This document shows, piece after piece, positions 49,906 through 60,807 of a stretch of DNA of 64,000 nucleotides (its first letter is position 1; each line of letters starts with the position of its first letter). The notes beneath the pieces are model-generated. The model was not told the DNA's origin and did not search any database. It saw only the letters and a program-made list of their open reading frames with translations. The stretch is from Desulfovibrionaceae bacterium (GTDB lineage: Bacteria > Desulfobacterota > Desulfovibrionia > Desulfovibrionales > Desulfovibrionaceae), in contig JAQXLA010000005.1 in NCBI GenBank assembly GCA_029011315.1, forward strand, positions 123,345-187,344. Direction: 5' to 3'. The position numbers and the translations under genes are program-made.

Positions 49906-50547
49906 ATGGGCCAAAAAGTACATCCGTATGGTTTTCGGCTTGGGTACAACAAAAACTGGCAGTCTCGCTGGTTTGCCAAAAAAGAGTACCCCGCCTTTGT
50001 CTTTGAAGACCATAAGGTGAGAAAATATGTGAAAAAGCGTCTCTACAGCGCCGGTGTTTCGAAAATCGAAATCGAACGCTTTGGAGGCAAAATCCGCCTG
50101 ATTCTTTCTACGGCACGTCCCGGCGTCGTGATCGGTCGCAAGGGTGCGGAAATTGAAACGCTTCGTGCGGATTTGAGAAAGCAGTTCGGTCGGGAATTCA
50201 TGCTTGAAGTTAATGAAATTCGTCGTCCGGAAATTGATTCTCAGCTCGTTGCGGAAAATATTGCCCAGCAGCTGGAACGTCGCGTTGCTTTCCGTCGTGC
50301 CATGAAGCGTACCGTGACGATGGCAAGAAAATTTGGTGCTGAAGGCATCAAGGTAACCTGCGCCGGTCGTCTTGCCGGTGCAGAAATCGCCCGGACTGAA
50401 TGGTATCGTGACGGCCAGGTGCCGCTGCAGACGCTTCGTGCGGATATCGATTACGGATTTGCGGAAGCAAAAACGACCTATGGCATCATTGGTGTCAAGG
50501 CTTGGATCTACAAGGGTGAAATCCTTGACAAAGAGGTTGAACGGTAA
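49906..50547 (+). CDS. rpsC: 30S ribosomal protein S3
   Basis: [28 protein letters not shown] domain [14 protein letters not shown]. Confidence 0.97.
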   Translation: MGQKVHPYGFRLGYNKNWQSRWFAKKEYPAFVFEDHKVRKYVKKRLYSAGVSKIEIERFGGKIRLILSTARPGVVIGRKGAEIETLRADLRKQFGREFMLEVNEIRRPEIDSQLVAENIAQQLERRVAFRRAMKRTVTMARKFGAEGIKVTCAGRLAGAEIARTEWYRDGQVPLQTLRADIDYGFAEAKTTYGIIGVKAWIYKGEILDKEVER

Positions 50548-50960
50548 TGCTTGCTCCCAAGAAAGTTAAGTTCCGCAAGTGGCAGAAAGGTCGCCAGCGC
50601 GGCCCCGCCTTGCGCGGTGCGACCATCGCTTTTGGCGAAATTGGTCTGAAAACTCTGGAACACGGGAAGCTTTCAAGCCAGCAGATCGAAGCGGCCCGTA
50701 TTGCAATGATGCGCCATATTAAGCGTGGCGGTAAGGTCTGGATCCGCGTGTTCCCCGATCGCCCCGTAACTGCGAAGCCTCTTGAAACCCGTCAGGGAAG
50801 TGGTAAGGGTGCTCCGGTGGGTTGGTGCGCTCCGGTAAAGCCCGGCCGCATTTTGTATGAAATCAAAGGCGTCAGCCTTGATCTGGCTAAGGAAGCTCTG
50901 ACCCTTGCCGCTCACAAGCTGCCGGTTAAAACCATTATTGTGGTGAAAGAGGGGCTCTAA
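50547..50960 (+). CDS. rplP: 50S ribosomal protein L16
   Basis: [40 protein letters not shown]. Confidence 0.97.
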   Translation: MLAPKKVKFRKWQKGRQRGPALRGATIAFGEIGLKTLEHGKLSSQQIEAARIAMMRHIKRGGKVWIRVFPDRPVTAKPLETRQGSGKGAPVGWCAPVKPGRILYEIKGVSLDLAKEALTLAAHKLPVKTIIVVKEGL

Positions 50961-50963
50961 ATC

Positions 50964-51149
50964 ATGAAAGCCAGCGAACTCAAAAAGCTCAGTGCTGACG
51001 AATTGAAAGCGAAGCTTGCCGAACAGCGCCAGGAACTTTTCAACCTGCGCTTTCAGCATGCCGCTGCTCAGCTTGAAAAAACTTCGGCGATCTCCGCGGC
51101 CCGCAAGGACATTGCGCGGATTCTGACCGTGTTGAAGGAAAAGGAATAG
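50964..51149 (+). CDS. rpmC: 50S ribosomal protein L29
   Basis: [43 protein letters not shown]. Confidence 0.96.
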   Translation: MKASELKKLSADELKAKLAEQRQELFNLRFQHAAAQLEKTSAISAARKDIARILTVLKEKE

Positions 51150-51153
51150 TCCC

Positions 51154-51420
51154 ATGTCGAATGCCATGGAAAACCGTAAGGGACGGACGCTTGTCGGCAC
51201 AGTGGTCAGCGATAAAAACGACAAAACGATTGTCGTGAACGTTGAAACACTTGTGAAGCATCCTCTCCTTAAGAAGTTTGTGCGTCGCCGCAAGAAGTTT
51301 ACGGCTCATGATCCCATGAATGAATGCGGCGTTGGTGATAAGGTGAAAATCGTGGAATATCGTCATCTGAGCCGCAATAAGTGCTGGCATCTGGTGGCTG
51401 TCCTCGAAAAGGCCATGTAG
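51154..51420 (+). CDS. rpsQ: 30S ribosomal protein S17
   Basis: [45 protein letters not shown]. Confidence 0.97.
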   Translation: MSNAMENRKGRTLVGTVVSDKNDKTIVVNVETLVKHPLLKKFVRRRKKFTAHDPMNECGVGDKVKIVEYRHLSRNKCWHLVAVLEKAM

Positions 51421-51434
51421 GTCTAGGAGTTATC

Positions 51435-51803
51435 ATGATCCAGGTTGAATCCACGCTTCAGGTCGCCGATAACTCTGGCGCCAAGAAAGTGGCCTGCATC
51501 AAGGTGCTTGGCGGTTCGCATCGTCGTTACGCTACTGTAGGGGATATTATCATGGTGTCCGTTAAGGAAGCCATGCCTCACAGCAAGGTCAAGAAAGGCG
51601 ATGTGATGCAGGCTGTCATTGTGCGCACTGCCAAGGAAGTGCGCCGTCTTGATGGTTCGTATATTAAGTTCGATACCAATGCGGCCGTTCTGTTGTCCAA
51701 GCAGGGTGAGCCCGTTGGTACCCGTATCTTCGGACCCGTTGCCCGCGAACTGCGCGCTCGGAATTTCATGAAGATCGTATCCCTTGCCCCTGAAGTTCTG
51801 TAG
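51435..51803 (+). CDS. rplN: 50S ribosomal protein L14
   Basis: [33 protein letters not shown]. Confidence 0.97.
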   Translation: MIQVESTLQVADNSGAKKVACIKVLGGSHRRYATVGDIIMVSVKEAMPHSKVKKGDVMQAVIVRTAKEVRRLDGSYIKFDTNAAVLLSKQGEPVGTRIFGPVARELRARNFMKIVSLAPEVL

Positions 51804-51816
51804 GAGAACGTGAGCT

Positions 51817-52137
51817 ATGAAACAGTTTCGCATCCGTAAGGACGACAAGGTGATGGTGATCGCCGGCAAGGACAAGGGGAAGATTGGCAAGGTCCTTAAG
51901 GTCCTTCCCAAGCATGATCGTGTTGTCGTTGAAAAGGTCAATATGGCCAAACGCAACGTGAAGCCCAATCCGTACCGGCGTGAACCCGGCGGCATCATGG
52001 ATAAGGAAATGCCTATTCACGTTTCCAACCTGATGGTCGTCTGCTCCGCCTGTGCAAAGCCGACTCGAGTCGGCTACCGTTATGATGAAGACGGAAAGAA
52101 AATCCGCTTCTGCAAGAAATGCAACGCTACGCTGTAG
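51817..52137 (+). CDS. rplX: 50S ribosomal protein L24
   Basis: [39 protein letters not shown]. Confidence 0.97.
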   Translation: MKQFRIRKDDKVMVIAGKDKGKIGKVLKVLPKHDRVVVEKVNMAKRNVKPNPYRREPGGIMDKEMPIHVSNLMVVCSACAKPTRVGYRYDEDGKKIRFCKKCNATL

Positions 52138-52148
52138 GAAGACAACTC

Positions 52149-52691
52149 ATGACCCGTCTTGAAACCATATACCGCGAGAAAGTGGTTCCGGTATTGCAGA
52201 AGGAATTCACCTACGGAACTCCCATGCAGATTCCCGGAATTGTAAAAGTTTCGCTGAATATCGGCCTTGGAGGCGCTGCCAGCCAGAACAACAAAGTGAT
52301 GGAAGAAGCCGTCAACGAGTTGTCCGCCATTGCCGGTCAGAAGGCTGTTATTACCCGTGCCAAGAAATCCATTGCCGCCTTTAAGCTGCGTCAGGGAATG
52401 CCTATCGGTGTTCGTGTTACGCTGCGTCGGGATCGCATGTGGGATTTTCTTGACAAGCTTATGAATTTTGCTCTGCCCCGCGTGCGTGACTTCCGCGGCA
52501 TTCCCGACAAAGGGTTTGACGGTCGCGGGAATTTTACGCTCGGCATCAAGGAGCATGCGATCTTCCCTGAAATGGAAGCGGATCGCATTGAAAATCCCAA
52601 GGGCATGAACATCACGATTGTGACGACTGCCACCACCGATAAAGAAGGCAAATTCCTGCTCGAACAGCTTGGAATGCCTTTCAGAAAGTAA
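52149..52691 (+). CDS. rplE: 50S ribosomal protein L5
   Basis: [40 protein letters not shown]. Confidence 0.97.
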   Translation: MTRLETIYREKVVPVLQKEFTYGTPMQIPGIVKVSLNIGLGGAASQNNKVMEEAVNELSAIAGQKAVITRAKKSIAAFKLRQGMPIGVRVTLRRDRMWDFLDKLMNFALPRVRDFRGIPDKGFDGRGNFTLGIKEHAIFPEMEADRIENPKGMNITIVTTATTDKEGKFLLEQLGMPFRK

Positions 52692-52703
52692 GGAGATCGG
52701 ACC

Positions 52704-52889
52704 GTGTCGCGTACTTCTCTTGAAGTAAAGGCAAGCCGTAAGCCCAAGTTCTCGGCCCGTGCCTATAATCGCTGCCCCATTTGCGGCAGAGCGCACGCGT
52801 TTCTGCGTCAATTCGGCTTGTGCCGTATTTGTTTTCGCAATATGGCGCTCCGCGGAGAACTCCCGGGCGTTCGTAAATCCAGCTGGTAA
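52704..52889 (+). CDS. rpsN: 30S ribosomal protein S14, zinc-binding (type Z)
   Basis: GTG start; 61 aa with [22 protein letters not shown]. Confidence 0.96.
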   Translation: MSRTSLEVKASRKPKFSARAYNRCPICGRAHAFLRQFGLCRICFRNMALRGELPGVRKSSW

Positions 52890-52908
52890 CCTTTAAGGAG
52901 AGCTTCAG

Positions 52909-53289
52909 ATGATGACTGATCCTATTGCGGATATGCTCACGCGCATCCGCAACGCACACCTGGCCCTGCATAAGGAAGTGAGTGTGCCGCGCTCGAAGAT
53001 GAAAGAGGCGATTGCCGGCATCCTCAAGCAGGAAGGCTACGTCGAAGACGTGACCTCTGACGACCGCAACATCACCATTCGGCTTAAATATTTTAAAGGC
53101 CGCCCTGCTATTGAAGGCCTGAAGCGCATGAGCAAGCCCGGACGCCGGGTTTATGTGGGAAGCTCTGAAATTCCCCGTGTGCAGAATGGTCTGGGTATCT
53201 GTATTCTTTCAACTTCTCAGGGAGTGGTTGATGGAATGACGGCTCACCAGAACAAGGTGGGCGGTGAACTTCTGTGTGAAATCTGGTAG
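52909..53289 (+). CDS. rpsH: 30S ribosomal protein S8
   Basis: [46 protein letters not shown]. Confidence 0.97.
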   Translation: MMTDPIADMLTRIRNAHLALHKEVSVPRSKMKEAIAGILKQEGYVEDVTSDDRNITIRLKYFKGRPAIEGLKRMSKPGRRVYVGSSEIPRVQNGLGICILSTSQGVVDGMTAHQNKVGGELLCEIW

Positions 53290-53300
53290 GCGGGTGCGTC

Positions 53301-53840
53301 ATGTCGAGAATTGGTAAACTCCCCATCGCCATTCCTTCCGGTGTGGAAGTGAAGATTGGTGCGGATGTTGTCGAAGTGAAAGGCGCAAAAGCCCGTCTGA
53401 CGACGCCTGTTTGCGATCTTCTGAATTATGAAGTGGCCGACGGTCATGTGACCCTGACCCGCAAGGATGATTCCCGTCAGGCTCGGGCTCAGCATGGTCT
53501 GCGCCGTACGTTGCTTGCCAACTGCATTGAAGGCGTTTCTAAAGGTTTTTCCAAGTCGCTTGAAGTGATCGGCGTCGGCTACCGTGTTGCTGTAAAAGGC
53601 AATGTTGTGGAACTGCAGGTCGGCTTCTCGCATCCGGTGCTTGTTGAACTTCCTGAGGGCATTACGGGTAAGGTCGAAGGTCAGAAGCTGACGCTGACGG
53701 GAGCTGATAAAGAACTCGTCGGTGAAGTGGCTGCCCGCATTCGTCGTATTCGTGAACCTGAACCCTATAAGGGCAAGGGCATCAAGTACGAAACCGAAAC
53801 CATTCTGCGTAAGGCCGGCAAATCCGGCGGCAAGAAATAA
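53301..53840 (+). CDS. rplF: 50S ribosomal protein L6
   Basis: MSRIGKLPIAIPSGVEVKI; GYRVAVKGNVVELQVGFSHPV. Confidence 0.97.
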   Translation: MSRIGKLPIAIPSGVEVKIGADVVEVKGAKARLTTPVCDLLNYEVADGHVTLTRKDDSRQARAQHGLRRTLLANCIEGVSKGFSKSLEVIGVGYRVAVKGNVVELQVGFSHPVLVELPEGITGKVEGQKLTLTGADKELVGEVAARIRRIREPEPYKGKGIKYETETILRKAGKSGGKK

Positions 53841-53852
53841 TCGGGGCGCACT

Positions 53853-54215
53853 ATGAGCATGAAAACAAAAAATGAAGCCAGACAGCGCCGGAAGATCCGC
53901 ATTCGCAAAAAAATTTCTGGGACTGCTGTTCGTCCCCGTCTGGTTGTCTTTCGTTCCAATCTGCACATGTATGCACAGGTTGTTGACGATTTGAGCGGTA
54001 CTACGCTGGTGTCCTCTTCCACGCTTGCTTTGAGCAAGAACGGTACGTCCGTTCGCTGCAATAAGGATGGAGCGAAGGCTGTCGGACTTGAAATTGCCCG
54101 GCTGGCCAAGGAAAAAAATATTGTCAGTGTTGTGTTTGACCGCAATGGCTATCTTTACCACGGTAAAATTAAGGCCGTGGCCGACGGCGCCCGCGAAGGC
54201 GGCCTCGAGTTCTAA
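53853..54215 (+). CDS. rplR: 50S ribosomal protein L18
   Basis: RRKIRIRKKISGTAVRPRLVVFRSNLHMYAQVVDD. Confidence 0.97.
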   Translation: MSMKTKNEARQRRKIRIRKKISGTAVRPRLVVFRSNLHMYAQVVDDLSGTTLVSSSTLALSKNGTSVRCNKDGAKAVGLEIARLAKEKNIVSVVFDRNGYLYHGKIKAVADGAREGGLEF

Positions 54216-54236
54216 CCCGGAAAGGAATGAACTGTT

Positions 54237-54728
54237 ATGGAACAGAATGAACTGGGTTTCATCGAGAAGATCGTCTCGCTGAACCGGGTGGCTAAAGTTG
54301 TGAAGGGCGGTCGCCGTTTCAGCTTTAGTGCCCTTGTCGTAGTCGGTGACGGCAATGGAAAGGTTGGTTTCGGTCTTGGCAAGGCTCAGGAAGTGCCTGA
54401 AGCTCTGCGTAAGGCGACGGAACACGCCCGTAAGACCATGCTGGATCTGGCTTTGGTAGAAGGTACGCTTCCGTATGAAGTGCTCGGTCGTTTTGGTGCC
54501 GGACGCGTTATGCTTAAGCCTGCTTCCCGTGGTACTGGTATTATTGCCGGTGGTGCCGTGCGCGCTGTCATGGAAGCTGCTGGTGTGCGTGATGTTCTTG
54601 CCAAAGCGATTGGAACGAACAATCCTCACAATGTTCTTCGTGCTACTATGGCGGGTCTTTCCGCTCTGCGCAGTGCGGAAAGCGTGAGCGAAATTCGCGG
54701 CAAAAAACTGGAAGCCCCCAGAAAGTAA
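54237..54728 (+). CDS. rpsE: 30S ribosomal protein S5
   Basis: [43 protein letters not shown]. Confidence 0.97.
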   Translation: MEQNELGFIEKIVSLNRVAKVVKGGRRFSFSALVVVGDGNGKVGFGLGKAQEVPEALRKATEHARKTMLDLALVEGTLPYEVLGRFGAGRVMLKPASRGTGIIAGGAVRAVMEAAGVRDVLAKAIGTNNPHNVLRATMAGLSALRSAESVSEIRGKKLEAPRK

Positions 54729-54740
54729 GGCAGGCGAAAG

Positions 54741-54920
54741 ATGTCTCAACTCACTGTGAAAGTTATTAAAAGCCGTATCGGCTGTAATCCGACGCAGAAA
54801 AAGACGCTTGATGCGCTTGGACTGCATCGTCGTGAAGCCGTAAAAACGTTTCCCGATAATCCTGCAGTGCGCGGGATGATCGCCAGAGTCTGCCACCTTG
54901 TGGAGGTGACCGAGTCATGA
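54741..54920 (+). CDS. rpmD: 50S ribosomal protein L30 (below the ORF-track size cutoff)
   Basis: Translated manually: MSQLTVKVIKSRIGCNPTQKKTLDALGLHRREAVKTFPDNPAVRGMIARVCHLVEVTES*; between rpsE and rplO. Confidence 0.94.
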   Translation: MSQLTVKVIKSRIGCNPTQKKTLDALGLHRREAVKTFPDNPAVRGMIARVCHLVEVTES

Positions 54921-55366
54921 ATCTGAATGAACTGTATCCTTTCGTTGAAGAAAGGAAAACGCGCAAGCGCGTAGGTCGCGGCGCCGGTTCCGGACTCGGA
55001 TGTACGTCCGGCAAAGGCAATAAAGGTCAGAATGCCCGTTCCGGCGGTGGTGTTCGTCCTGGTTTTGAAGGCGGACAGATGCCTTTGCAGCGTCGTCTGC
55101 CCAAGCACGGCTTCAAGAACTTCCTGTTCAAGGTTGAATACGAAGTCGTAAATCTTGAACGACTGTTGGAAGTCTTTTCCGGAAAGGATAAGATTTCTCT
55201 GGAAGATATTTATGAGTCCGGACTGTGCCGTTTTGGTGCTCCCGTCAAAATTCTTGGCAACGGCGAAGTTTCTTCTGCCGTAACTGTAGAGGCTCATAAA
55301 TTCAGCAGAACTGCAGCTGAGAAAATTACGGCAGCCGGCGGTTCTGTCGTCGCTCTGGAAGGGTAG
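54917..55366 (+). CDS. rplO: 50S ribosomal protein L15
   Basis: MNLNELYPFVEERKTRKRVGRGAGSGLGCTSGKGNKGQNARSGG. Confidence 0.97.
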   Translation: MNLNELYPFVEERKTRKRVGRGAGSGLGCTSGKGNKGQNARSGGGVRPGFEGGQMPLQRRLPKHGFKNFLFKVEYEVVNLERLLEVFSGKDKISLEDIYESGLCRFGAPVKILGNGEVSSAVTVEAHKFSRTAAEKITAAGGSVVALEG

Positions 55367-55373
55367 GTGAGTC

Positions 55374-56684
55374 GTGGCCGGTGGTACGGAAGTCTCCCGT
55401 TCTCCTGAGCTGCGTTCAAAATTACTGTGGACGCTGGGCCTGCTTTGTGCATACCGAATTGGGGTTCATATCCCCGTTCCCGGTGTGGATGGAGCGGCCC
55501 TCGCCCATTTTTTTGACACGGCTGCAGGCACTCTGTTCGGTCTTTTCGACATGTTTTCGGGTGGCGGACTTCGAAATGTTTCCGTATTCGCTCTCGGTAT
55601 CATGCCGTATATTTCGGCTTCAATCATCATTCAGTTGCTGCAGGTTGTCAGCCCCGAACTGAAGCGTATGGCCAAAGAAGAGGGTGCGGCCGGCCGCCGC
55701 AAAATCACGCAGTATACGCGCTATGGGACAGTGCTGATTACATTGATTCAGGGGCTCGGCATTGCCGTCGGTCTTGAAAATATGTTCAGTCCCGGTGGCG
55801 CCCCTGTTGTCACGGATCCCGGATGGCTGTTCCGTATCGTTACGATGCTGACTTTGACTGCCGGGACTATTTTAATAATGTGGCTTGGCGAGCAGATTAC
55901 GGAAAAGGGAATAGGAAACGGCATTTCGCTCATCATTTTTGCCGGCATAGCTGTCGGTATCCCAGGTGCTCTGGTGAAGTCTTTTCAGCTCATTAGCCTG
56001 GGGGACATGAGTGTTTTCATTGCTGCTGCGCTTTTGATTCTCATGGCCGCAGTTTTGGTTGGCGTTGTTTTTATGGAACGCGCTCAGCGTCGTATTCCCA
56101 TTCAGTATGCCAAGCGTCAGATAGGCCGTAAAATGTACGGCGGTCAGACTACGCATTTGCCGCTTCGCGTCAATACTGCGGGGGTTATCCCTCCCATTTT
56201 CGCATCCAGCCTTCTGCTGTTTCCGGCGACTATGGCAAGCTTTGAGATGGCGGACTGGCTTAAGGCTGTGGCTGCCTGGTTTTCTCCGTCTACCGTATTG
56301 TACAACATTATATTTGTTGCGTTGATTTTCTTTTTCTGCTTCTTCTATACGGCCATTATTTTTGATCCGAAAGATGTGGCGGAAAATTTAAAAAAAGCCG
56401 GCGGCTTTATTCCCGGCATTCGGCCAGGCGAAAAAACACAGGCGTATCTCGATGGTGTTCTCTCCCGTCTTACACTGTGGGGCGGAGTGTATATTGCGCT
56501 TATTTCTGTTTTGCCGATGTTTCTGATCTCCCAGTTTAACGTGCCTTTTTATTTCGGAGGCACAAGTATTCTGATTCTTGTCGGAGTGGCAATGGATTTC
56601 ATGTCCCGTTTGGAATCTGATATGATTTCCCGGCAATATGATGGGCTCATTGGCAAAAGTAACCGTTTGAAGGGACGGAGCTGA
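55374..56684 (+). CDS. secY: preprotein translocase subunit SecY
   Basis: GTG start; GLLCAYRIGVHIPVPGVD; GIGNGISLIIFAGI; TMASFEMADW. Confidence 0.97.
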   Translation: MAGGTEVSRSPELRSKLLWTLGLLCAYRIGVHIPVPGVDGAALAHFFDTAAGTLFGLFDMFSGGGLRNVSVFALGIMPYISASIIIQLLQVVSPELKRMAKEEGAAGRRKITQYTRYGTVLITLIQGLGIAVGLENMFSPGGAPVVTDPGWLFRIVTMLTLTAGTILIMWLGEQITEKGIGNGISLIIFAGIAVGIPGALVKSFQLISLGDMSVFIAAALLILMAAVLVGVVFMERAQRRIPIQYAKRQIGRKMYGGQTTHLPLRVNTAGVIPPIFASSLLLFPATMASFEMADWLKAVAAWFSPSTVLYNIIFVALIFFFCFFYTAIIFDPKDVAENLKKAGGFIPGIRPGEKTQAYLDGVLSRLTLWGGVYIALISVLPMFLISQFNVPFYFGGTSILILVGVAMDFMSRLESDMISRQYDGLIGKSNRLKGRS

Positions 56685-56686
56685 TC

Positions 56687-57454
56687 GTGAAGAAGTACCG
56701 CGGCGTTTTCCTGAAGAATGAAAGGGAAATTGGCCTTCTGCGAGAAGCGAATAGAATGGTGGCATGCATTCTGGATGAATTGGGAAAGGAGGTTCGTCCC
56801 GGCCTTCCTACCATGTATTTTGAAGAAATCGTTCAGAAAATGTGTCGCGAATTCAAGGTAAAGCCCGGATTTCAGGGAATGTACGGATTTCCGTATGCTC
56901 TCTGCTGTTCGATCAATGAAGAGGTCGTGCATGGATTTCCTTCAGAGGATCGCATTCTTCAGGAGGGGGATATCGTCAGTTTTGACGTGGGTACGATCTA
57001 TCAGGGCTTTTTTGGTGATGCGGCAAGAACCTTTGCCGTAGGAAAGGTCTCTGCTGAAGCTGAAAAGCTGATGCGAGTCACTTCCGAATGTCTGGAGCTC
57101 GGCGTCTCCGAAGCCAGGACAGGAAACGAACTTCGAATGATTTCCGCTGCCGTACAGAAACATGCTGAAGATGCCGGTTGTGGGGTCATTCGCCAGTACG
57201 TTGGTCACGGATTGGGAACAAACCTGCATGAGAAGCCGGAAGTTCCGAATTTTGTGATGGAAGGGCACGGCCTGTTGCCGCTTAAAGTCGGCATGGTTTT
57301 GTGTATTGAACCCATGATCAGCCTGGGTTCATCTGATGTGGAAGTGTTGGAAGACAAATGGACGGCGGTAACCCGTGATCGGAGTCTCGCCGCGCATTTT
57401 GAACATAGCGTTGCTATCCTGCCCGGGGGACCTCAGATTCTCGATCGTCCCTGA
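56687..57454 (+). CDS. map: type I methionine aminopeptidase
   Basis: INEEVVHGFPSEDRILQEGDIVSFDVGTIYQGFFGDAARTFAVG; YVGHGLGTNLHEKPEVPNF. Confidence 0.96.
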   Translation: MKKYRGVFLKNEREIGLLREANRMVACILDELGKEVRPGLPTMYFEEIVQKMCREFKVKPGFQGMYGFPYALCCSINEEVVHGFPSEDRILQEGDIVSFDVGTIYQGFFGDAARTFAVGKVSAEAEKLMRVTSECLELGVSEARTGNELRMISAAVQKHAEDAGCGVIRQYVGHGLGTNLHEKPEVPNFVMEGHGLLPLKVGMVLCIEPMISLGSSDVEVLEDKWTAVTRDRSLAAHFEHSVAILPGGPQILDRP

Positions 57455-57479
57455 CGAACGGCCGGAAAAAATGTCTATG

Positions 57480-57508
57480 TTGACAGCATAGTAAAAACAA
57501 GATACTAT
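57480..57508 (+). promoter_or_regulatory. candidate promoter upstream of rpmJ/rpsM/rpoA
   Basis: TTGACA, 17-bp spacer, TACTAT; an inverted repeat CATAGTA/TACTATG overlaps the -10. Confidence 0.65.
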
Positions 57509-57563
57509 GTTCCGATCCGAACGAAAGTGTTTCGGGAAGAGAACATTTTTGGAGAGTCTTGTC

Positions 57564-57677
57564 ATGAAAGTCAGGCCATCCGTTAAGAAGATTTGCCCCA
57601 AGTGCAAAGTCATCAGGCGCAAGGGCGTCCTCAGGGTCATCTGTGAAAACCCCCGGCATAAGCAGCGCCAGGGCTAA
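57564..57677 (+). CDS. rpmJ: 50S ribosomal protein L36 (below the ORF-track size cutoff)
   Basis: [37 protein letters not shown]. Confidence 0.97.
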
Positions 57678-57694
57678 GCTTCAGGAGTACGACT

Positions 57695-58063
57695 GTGGCC
57701 AGAATAGCTGGTGTTGACCTGCCGAGAGGCAAACGCGCGGACATCGCGCTGACCTATATTTACGGTATCGGGCGCTATACTGCCCTGAACATACTGAACG
57801 CAGCAGGTATCGATGCCAATCGCGGTATCGATGATCTTTCTGCCGATGAGCTCAACGAAGTCCGTAAGGAACTCGAACAGAACTACAAGGTTGAAGGTGA
57901 TCTGCGTCGCGAAATCAATTCTAACATCAAACGCCTGATGGATATTGGCTGCTATCGCGGACTGAGACACCGCAAGGGGCTGCCGGTTCATGGGCAGCGC
58001 ACGCATACCAACGCCCGTACCCGCAAGGGTCCCCGCCGCGGCGCTGTGGGCAAGAAAAAGTAA
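57695..58063 (+). CDS. rpsM: 30S ribosomal protein S13
   Basis: [57 protein letters not shown]. Confidence 0.97.
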   Translation: MARIAGVDLPRGKRADIALTYIYGIGRYTALNILNAAGIDANRGIDDLSADELNEVRKELEQNYKVEGDLRREINSNIKRLMDIGCYRGLRHRKGLPVHGQRTHTNARTRKGPRRGAVGKKK

Positions 58064-58111
58064 ATCTCTGATCGAATAGCCGATCAAAATCGGCTTTTTA
58101 TGGAAGTGTTT

Positions 58112-58501
58112 ATGGCCAGACCAAAACGCGCTCTGAAAAAGAAGGAAAAGAAAAATGTGCCTATGGGTGTTGCGCACATCCAGGCCTCCTTCAACAACAC
58201 GATTGTGACCTTTACGGATACCCGTGGCAATACGGTAAGCTGGGCAAGCTCCGGACAAGCCGGCTTCAAGGGATCTCGTAAATCTACGCCTTTTGCCGCT
58301 CAGGTTGCTGCTGAACAGGCTGCAAAAAAGGCTCAGGACAACGGCATGCGCACCGTTGGTGTTTATGTAAAGGGCCCGGGTTCAGGTCGGGAAGCGGCCA
58401 TGCGTGCCATTAATGCTGCCGGTTTCCGTATCGCCTTTATCCGCGACGTAACCCCTATTCCGCACAATGGATGCCGTCCGCCCAAGCGGCGCCGCGTCTA
58501 G
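58112..58501 (+). CDS. rpsK: 30S ribosomal protein S11
   Basis: [43 protein letters not shown]. Confidence 0.97.
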   Translation: MARPKRALKKKEKKNVPMGVAHIQASFNNTIVTFTDTRGNTVSWASSGQAGFKGSRKSTPFAAQVAAEQAAKKAQDNGMRTVGVYVKGPGSGREAAMRAINAAGFRIAFIRDVTPIPHNGCRPPKRRRV

Positions 58502-58524
58502 TTGCGATATAAGGAGAAGAAGTC

Positions 58525-59151
58525 TTGGCCAAATATAATGATGCCAAATGCCGTTTGTGCCGCCGTGAGGGAACGAAGCTCTTCTTAAAGGGCGATCGTT
58601 GCTTCTCTGAAAAATGTGCGGTGGAAAAGCGTCCTTTCGCCCCTGGTCAGCACGGCCGTAATCGTAAAAAAATGAGCGATTATGCGACTCAGCTTCGCGA
58701 AAAGCAGAAGGTCCGCCGTGTGTACGGCGTGTTGGAAAAACAGTTCCGCGGTTACTTTGTCGACGCTGATATGGCGAAGGGTGTGACCGGTACGAATCTG
58801 CTGTCCTATCTTGAACGCCGTCTTGATAATGTCGTGTATCGCCTCGGCTTTGCACATTCTCGTGCTCAGGCTCGTCAGCTTGTCCGTCATGGTATTTTTA
58901 CTTTGAACGGACATAAGGTGACCATTCCTTCTCTGCTCGTCAAAATTGGCGACAGCGTGGAAATTCCTGAAGCCAATCGCTCCATTGCTATTTTCGGCGA
59001 TGCCGAAGGTGCCGTGGCTCGTCGCGGTTGTCCCGCATGGCTGGAAGTGGATACGAATGCCTTTAAGGGTGTTGTGAAGGCTTTGCCTCAGCGCGACGAT
59101 ATTCAGTTCCCCATCAACGAACATCTTATCGTCGAACTTTATTCCAAATAA
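58525..59151 (+). CDS. rpsD: 30S ribosomal protein S4 (Cys-containing form)
   Basis: TTG start; [39 protein letters not shown]4 domain. Confidence 0.97.
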   Translation: MAKYNDAKCRLCRREGTKLFLKGDRCFSEKCAVEKRPFAPGQHGRNRKKMSDYATQLREKQKVRRVYGVLEKQFRGYFVDADMAKGVTGTNLLSYLERRLDNVVYRLGFAHSRAQARQLVRHGIFTLNGHKVTIPSLLVKIGDSVEIPEANRSIAIFGDAEGAVARRGCPAWLEVDTNAFKGVVKALPQRDDIQFPINEHLIVELYSK

Positions 59152-59163
59152 GCGGAGCCGTTC

Positions 59164-60213
59164 ATGCTCTTCACACAAGGCAACAAGCTTATCAATACAC
59201 GGAATTGGGAGGAACTGGTTCAGCCCAAGGACGTTGTATGCGAATGCAATCCCGATATCGACCCTTCCATGTACGGACGTTTCACCTACGAGCCTCTGGA
59301 ACGCGGATACGGTGTTACCATCGGCAATGCCTTGCGCCGCGTGCTGCTTTCGTCTCTTCAGGGGGCCGCGTTTGTTTCCGTTGCCATCTCCGATGTGGAG
59401 CATGAGTTCTCGACCATCCCCGGCGTCCTTGAAGACATTACGGATGTGATCCTGAACATCAAGCAGGTCCGTCTGAAGATGACGACCGACGAACCGCAGA
59501 AGCTGACGCTCTGTGTTTCTCAAAAGGGCGAGGTGAAAGCTTCGGATATTCAGACTACCGCCAATGTGACGATACTGAATCCGGATCTGCATCTTGCGAC
59601 GCTGACTGTCGATCGGGAACTCCGCATGGAATTCGAGGCCCGCATGGGCAAGGGATATGTCCCGGCAGATATGCATGATCTTCCTGAAACTATCGGACTG
59701 ATCAAGCTGGATGCGAGCTTCTCCCCTGTTCGCCGAGTTTCCTATGCCGTTGAACAGGCCCGCGTAGGCGATATGACCAACTATGACAAACTGATTCTTG
59801 AAGTCTGGACTGACGGTTCTGTTCCTCCAGGAGAGGCCATTGCGTACAGTGCCAAAATCATCAAGGATCAAATTTCGGCATTCATCAGCTTTGATGAACA
59901 TATTTCCGGTCAAACGGGAAATGAGGGATGTGGCAATCTCGACATCAATGATAATCTTTTCAAAAAAATTGATGAACTTGAGCTCTCTGTTCGTGCAACC
60001 AATTGTCTGCGTGCAGCCAATATCGAAACCGTCGGAGAACTTGTGCAGCGTCCTGAAGCCGAAATGCTGAAAACCAAAAACTTCGGAAAAAAATCCCTCG
60101 ATGAAATTAAGGCTGTTTTGCAGAAAATGGGGCTTAATTTCGGTATGAAAGTGGATAATTTCGAAAAGAATTATCAGGAATGGAATAAGAGGAAACAACA
60201 CCATGAGGCATAA
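59164..60213 (+). CDS. rpoA: DNA-directed RNA polymerase subunit alpha
   Basis: [28 protein letters not shown]-terminal [23 protein letters not shown]. Confidence 0.97.
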   Translation: MLFTQGNKLINTRNWEELVQPKDVVCECNPDIDPSMYGRFTYEPLERGYGVTIGNALRRVLLSSLQGAAFVSVAISDVEHEFSTIPGVLEDITDVILNIKQVRLKMTTDEPQKLTLCVSQKGEVKASDIQTTANVTILNPDLHLATLTVDRELRMEFEARMGKGYVPADMHDLPETIGLIKLDASFSPVRRVSYAVEQARVGDMTNYDKLILEVWTDGSVPPGEAIAYSAKIIKDQISAFISFDEHISGQTGNEGCGNLDINDNLFKKIDELELSVRATNCLRAANIETVGELVQRPEAEMLKTKNFGKKSLDEIKAVLQKMGLNFGMKVDNFEKNYQEWNKRKQHHEA

Positions 60214-60598
60214 CAATTCCGGAAAACAGCTCAGCAGGAATCCTTCCCACCGCAAGGCTCTGTTCCGCAATATGGCCGGAGCGATGATCACTTACGGAAG
60301 GATCCGCACGACAGAGGTCAAGGCTAAGGAAGTCCGCCGCGTGGTGGAACCTCTCATTACGTTGGCCCTTCGTAACGATCTTCATTCCCGTCGTTTGGCT
60401 TATGGCATGCTTGGAGATCATCAGTTGGTCAAACGGCTGTTTGATGTCGTGGCTCCTGTTTTCGCCGGTGTTCCCGGAGGATATACTCGCATCACGAAGC
60501 TGGCACTTCCCCGCAAGGGTGATTGCGCTCCCATGGCTATTTTGGAATTTACCAAGCAGCCTGCGGTCAATGGCTCAGAGGAAACTTCTGAAAAGTAA
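60203..60598 (+). CDS. rplQ: 50S ribosomal protein L17
   Basis: [46 protein letters not shown]. Confidence 0.97.
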   Translation: MRHNNSGKQLSRNPSHRKALFRNMAGAMITYGRIRTTEVKAKEVRRVVEPLITLALRNDLHSRRLAYGMLGDHQLVKRLFDVVAPVFAGVPGGYTRITKLALPRKGDCAPMAILEFTKQPAVNGSEETSEK

Positions 60599-60662
60599 CA
60601 TAGAGATTTCCGCAGATTTTTCTTCTGCGGTTGTCCGGAGCCTGCTCCGGACGTGGATTTTC

Positions 60663-60688
60663 AAGCCCGCTCCGGCGGGCTTTTTTAT
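60663..60688 (+). terminator. rho-independent terminator ending the ribosomal block
   Basis: AAGCCCGC-TCCG-GCGGGCTT followed by TTTT; preceded by two more hairpins. Confidence 0.92.
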
Positions 60689-60807
60689 AGCATCGGGTCA
60701 AGCGCAGCTGTTTTTTCCCTTGCCTTTTTATATGGCTTGCCTCAATCTGTAGAACGTCGTTTGTCAACAGTGAAAGTCCGATTCTATGCTCTCGGAGGCT
60801 GTCTTAA

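Noticed and set aside
52704-52889. Zinc-type S14 (and Cys-containing S4 and L36) as unusual paralogs
   Set aside because: Cys-containing forms are common in this kind of bacterium, and there is no evidence here of a second zinc-independent copy.
53244-54896. 550-aa minus-strand ORF
   Set aside because: Lies antisense to rplF/rplR/rpsE/rpmD, whose identities are certain; a shadow ORF from codon bias.
58585-60291. 568-aa minus-strand ORF
   Set aside because: Antisense to rpsD and rpoA; no recognisable domain.
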